Assembly: GCA_025980325.1 (NCBI GenBank)
Contig: JAICXQ010000013.1
Span: forward strand, 1 to 48,528
Source: Frankiales bacterium
Lineage (GTDB): Bacteria; Actinomycetota; Actinomycetes; JAFAQI01
Direction of reading: 5' to 3'
Length of the DNA stretch: 48,528 bases
Positions 46,419-48,528 of the stretch are shown in pieces. The translations under genes and the position numbers were made by a program. Within the stretch, counting starts at the first letter, position 1, and each line of letters begins with the position of its first letter. Under the pieces are notes generated by a model. That model was not told the origin of the DNA, made no database searches, and worked only from the letters and a program-made list of their open reading frames with translations.

Positions 46419-47651
46419 ATGGCCGACGCTGCATTGTTCTCGCTCGATCTGACCGAAGACCAGGTGGAGCTGCGCAAGTGGCTGCACGAGTTCGCCGCGG
46501 AGGTCATCCGCCCCGCCGCGCACGAGTGGGACGAGCGCGAGGAGACGCCCTGGCCGATCATCAAGGAGGCCGCGAAGGTCGGCATCTACTCGCTGGACTT
46601 CATGGCCCAGCAGTGGTTCGACGACAGCGGCCTCGGCATGGTGATCGCGCAGGAGGAGCTGTTCTGGGGTGACGCCGGCATCGGCCTCGCGCTGATGGGC
46701 ACCGGCCTCGCCGCCGCCGCGGTCAGCGCCAACGGCACCAACGAGCAGATCGGCGAGTTCGTCCCGGCGATGTACGGCACGCCCGAGGACCCCAAGCTCG
46801 GCGCGTTCTGCTCGTCCGAACCCGACGCCGGCAGCGACGTCGGCGCGATGAAGACCCGCGCCGTCTACGACGAGGCCACCGACGAGTGGGTGCTCAACGG
46901 CACCAAGACCTGGGCGACAAACGGCGGCATCGCCGACTGGCACGTCATCGTCGCCTCCGTCGACCCGGAGCTCGGCACCCGCGGTCAGGTGTCGTTCGTC
47001 GTACCGCCGGAGTTCAAGGGCAACGGGCTGACCCAAGGGCAGAAGTTCAAGAAGCACGGCATCCGCGCGTCGCACACGGCCGAGGTGGTGCTCGACAACC
47101 TGCGGCTTCCGGGCAAGTACCTCCTCGGCGGCAAGGACAAGCTCGACGACCGGCTCAACCGCGCCCGCGAGGGCCTGCGCACCGGCCGGTCGCAGCCGTC
47201 GATGGCGACGTTCGAGCGAACCCGCCCGACCGTCGGCGCGCAGGCCGTCGGCATCGCGCGCGCGGCGTACGAAGTCGCCCTCGACTACGCGAAGACCCGC
47301 GAGCAGTTCGGCCGGCCGATCGTCGAGAACCAGGGCATCGCCTTCAAGCTCGCCGACATGAAGACGCGGATCGACGCCTCGCGCCTGCTCGTGTGGCGCG
47401 CGGCCTGGATGGCGCGGCAGGGCAAGAGCTTCGACGCGGCCGAGGGCTCGCAGTGCAAGCTGTTCGCCGGTGAGACCGCGGTCTGGGTGACCGAGCAAGC
47501 GATCCAGATCCTCGGCGGCAACGGCTACACCCGTGACTACCCCGTCGAGCGGATGCACCGCGACGCGAAGATCTACACGATCTTCGAGGGTACGTCGGAG
47601 ATCCAGCGGCTGGTCATCGCGCGGGCGATCAGCGGAACCCACATCCGCTGA
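46419..47651 (+). CDS. Acyl-CoA dehydrogenase
   Basis: 410 aa FAD enzyme that oxidises acyl-CoA to enoyl-CoA in beta-oxidation or related breakdown. Signatures are [19 protein letters not shown] (FAD-side motif), [44 protein letters not shown] and [20 protein letters not shown], where E390 is at the catalytic-base position of medium-chain enzymes. The N-terminal helix domain and length are normal. Chain-length preference is not deducible. ATG 46419 is used; another ATG lies 8 bp upstream out of frame. It is probably controlled by the divergent TetR. Confidence 0.95.
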   Translation: MADAALFSLDLTEDQVELRKWLHEFAAEVIRPAAHEWDEREETPWPIIKEAAKVGIYSLDFMAQQWFDDSGLGMVIAQEELFWGDAGIGLALMGTGLAAAAVSANGTNEQIGEFVPAMYGTPEDPKLGAFCSSEPDAGSDVGAMKTRAVYDEATDEWVLNGTKTWATNGGIADWHVIVASVDPELGTRGQVSFVVPPEFKGNGLTQGQKFKKHGIRASHTAEVVLDNLRLPGKYLLGGKDKLDDRLNRAREGLRTGRSQPSMATFERTRPTVGAQAVGIARAAYEVALDYAKTREQFGRPIVENQGIAFKLADMKTRIDASRLLVWRAAWMARQGKSFDAAEGSQCKLFAGETAVWVTEQAIQILGGNGYTRDYPVERMHRDAKIYTIFEGTSEIQRLVIARAISGTHIR

Positions 47652-47753
47652 CCCGCCAGGACTGTGCGAGGGCCGTCTGACGACGCCCGAGCGTCCTGCC
47701 CTGGCCACCGCATGGGAGAGAACGGCTGCGAGGGCTGGCGGCGATGGCCGAGA

Positions 47754-48224
47754 ATGGCTGACATGGACGACATCGTGATCCGCGACCGCACGGTCGCCCG
47801 GGTGCTGGCACTGCTGCCGGCCGTGGTGGTCGTCCTGTGCGTGCGGATCCTCACCCTCGGCGCGCCGCCGGTTGCGCTGCGCGTGGTCGCGGCCGCCGCG
47901 GTCGCCGGCTGCTGCTGGACCGCCTACCGGTTGCTCACCTGCACGGTGACGGTCAGCGAGAGCGGCGTGTCGATCCGCGGGGTCTTCTACGACGCCGACG
48001 TGACGTGGGAAGAGGTCATGTCGGTCGAACGCACCACCTCGGGGCCCACGCTCCGCCTGCTCATGTGGGGCGTGATGTCGCCACGTGGGGTCGCGCTCGT
48101 CGGCCGGTCGCGCACGCTGCGACCGCTGGCGCTGCTCTCCCACGCGGACGACGACGAGGTCGACCGCGCGGTCGGCGCGATCCGCGTGCGGGCCGGCGCC
48201 TGGCGCGTCCCGGAGCACGGGTAG
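47754..48224 (+). CDS. Small membrane protein with PH-like domain
   Basis: 156 aa from ATG 47754. Two adjacent helices (VARVLALLPAVVVVLCVRIL and ALRVVAAAAVAGCCWTAYRLL) precede a soluble strand-rich domain (CTVTVSESGVSIRGVFYDADVTWEEVMSVE...) with the bacterial PH-domain layout found in many actinobacterial membrane proteins. Function is unknown. ATG 47763 (MDDIVIRD) is an alternative start, with GAGAAT 7 nt before it, a layout like the leaderless genes. The gene stands alone between the dehydrogenase and the truncated right-end gene. Confidence 0.75.
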   Translation: MADMDDIVIRDRTVARVLALLPAVVVVLCVRILTLGAPPVALRVVAAAAVAGCCWTAYRLLTCTVTVSESGVSIRGVFYDADVTWEEVMSVERTTSGPTLRLLMWGVMSPRGVALVGRSRTLRPLALLSHADDDEVDRAVGAIRVRAGAWRVPEHG

Positions 48225-48243
48225 CCGCCGTGCGCCGCGGGCA

Positions 48244-48528
48244 TCACTCCGGCAGGAGCGACGTCAGGTAAGGCCGCGCGGCCACCTGCCACTGCGGCAC
48301 CAGGTCGAGGCGCAGCCGCCGCTCGACGTCCTCGACTGTGACCGCACCTTCGGCGGCTATCGCCCACGCCGCTTCGCACTGCAACGCGGGCACTCCGGGG
48401 GCAATGGGCTGCAGGTGCCCGGACGCGGCGACATCGGCGGCCTCGGCCCCGAAGCGGCGGCGCAGCCGCTCGGGCAGGTCGACAGCGGCGGTGCCGGTGG
48501 CACCGACGAGGGGAAGCGTCGTCGTGAC
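48244..48528 (-). CDS. C-terminal end of a gene cut by the window edge, glycerol-3-phosphate dehydrogenase-like
   Basis: Only the last 94 codons are visible, ending LTSLLPE. The segment TTLPLVGATGTAAVDLPERLRRRFGAEAADV, then CEAAWAIAAEGAVTVEDVERRLRLDLV, follows the pattern of the C-terminal helical domain of FAD-dependent glycerol-3-phosphate dehydrogenase (GlpD). There an E-G-A turn and a D-V-x-x-R-R motif recur. The usual R-R-T-R wording is altered to R-R-L-R, so identity is tentative. The start lies to the right of the window. Confidence 0.5.
   Translation of the reverse strand, partial: VTTTLPLVGATGTAAVDLPERLRRRFGAEAADVAASGHLQPIAPGVPALQCEAAWAIAAEGAVTVEDVERRLRLDLVPQWQVAARPYLTSLLPE

Overview
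The window is 48.5 kb of a chromosome from a high-GC actinomycete. This is supported by the GC-rich codon third positions, abundant GTG starts, a WhiB regulator, SenX3/RegX3 and MprA/MprB-like two-component systems, SepX/GlpR, a mycothiol-type ArsC, and mycobacteria-like gene order. It resembles the M. tuberculosis segment that runs from mprAB-pepD to metS, in inverted and interrupted order. The genus cannot be set by eye. Both ends cut a gene: metG on the left and a possible glycerol-3-phosphate dehydrogenase-like gene on the right.

Layout. 0-4.4 kb: metG, rsmI, a protein O-mannosyltransferase and a PAP2 enzyme. 4.4-7.9 kb: a cell-envelope stress module in the order PepD/HtrA-like protease, MprA-like regulator, MprB-like kinase. 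7.9-11.8 kb: a TrhA/hemolysin III membrane protein followed by exported proteins, including an Exordium-like protein, an LPFTG-anchored DUF11 protein and a lipoprotein apparently started by CTG. 11.8-14.9 kb: DoxX, MarR and an MMPL transporter. 15.0-18.8 kb: an accessory stretch lying against the 3' end of tRNA-Ala(CGC), with orphan membrane and secreted proteins, a frameshifted SRPBCC gene and a MazEF-like toxin-antitoxin pair. 18.9-23.7 kb: a tightly coupled leftward operon galU-glp(moeA)-moaC-moaB-rimJ, then sepX. 23.9-28.3 kb: a GAF-GGDEF receptor, 5-formyl-THF cyclo-ligase, an L,D-transpeptidase and WhiB. 28.4-30.9 kb: a divergent arsenic cluster (arsI-arsN1-like to the left, arsR-aquaporin-arsC to the right). 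30.9-33.7 kb: an RsbW-like ATPase, an FmdB zinc ribbon, a SAF protein, MscL with a zinc-ribbon tail, and a CBS protein coupled to a 54-residue acidic protein. 33.8-45.7 kb: phosphate control and transport, with regX3-senX3 divergent from phoU-pstSCAB, then envelope and carrier genes, then a DUF47-Pit pair. 45.8-48.5 kb: TetR divergent from an acyl-CoA dehydrogenase, a PH-like membrane protein and the truncated right-end gene.

Regulation visible by eye. Eleven-base PHO-box-like direct repeats sit just upstream of the phoU and pstS promoters, and a weaker pair lies downstream of a putative promoter of the DUF47-pit operon. This suggests one regulator switching between high- and low-affinity phosphate uptake. 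A TTGACA-AA-TGTCAA palindrome in the ars intergenic region supplies a -35 element on both strands and is probably the ArsR operator. At least seven genes show a TANNNT -10 element 6-7 nt before the start codon, which is the layout of leaderless transcripts.

No integrase, transposase, CRISPR array or rRNA was seen. The most interesting candidates are the ars cluster with a channel in place of a pump plus an ArsN1-like acetyltransferase, the CBS/acidic-microprotein pair, the galU mini-uORF, and the two-sided phosphate switch.
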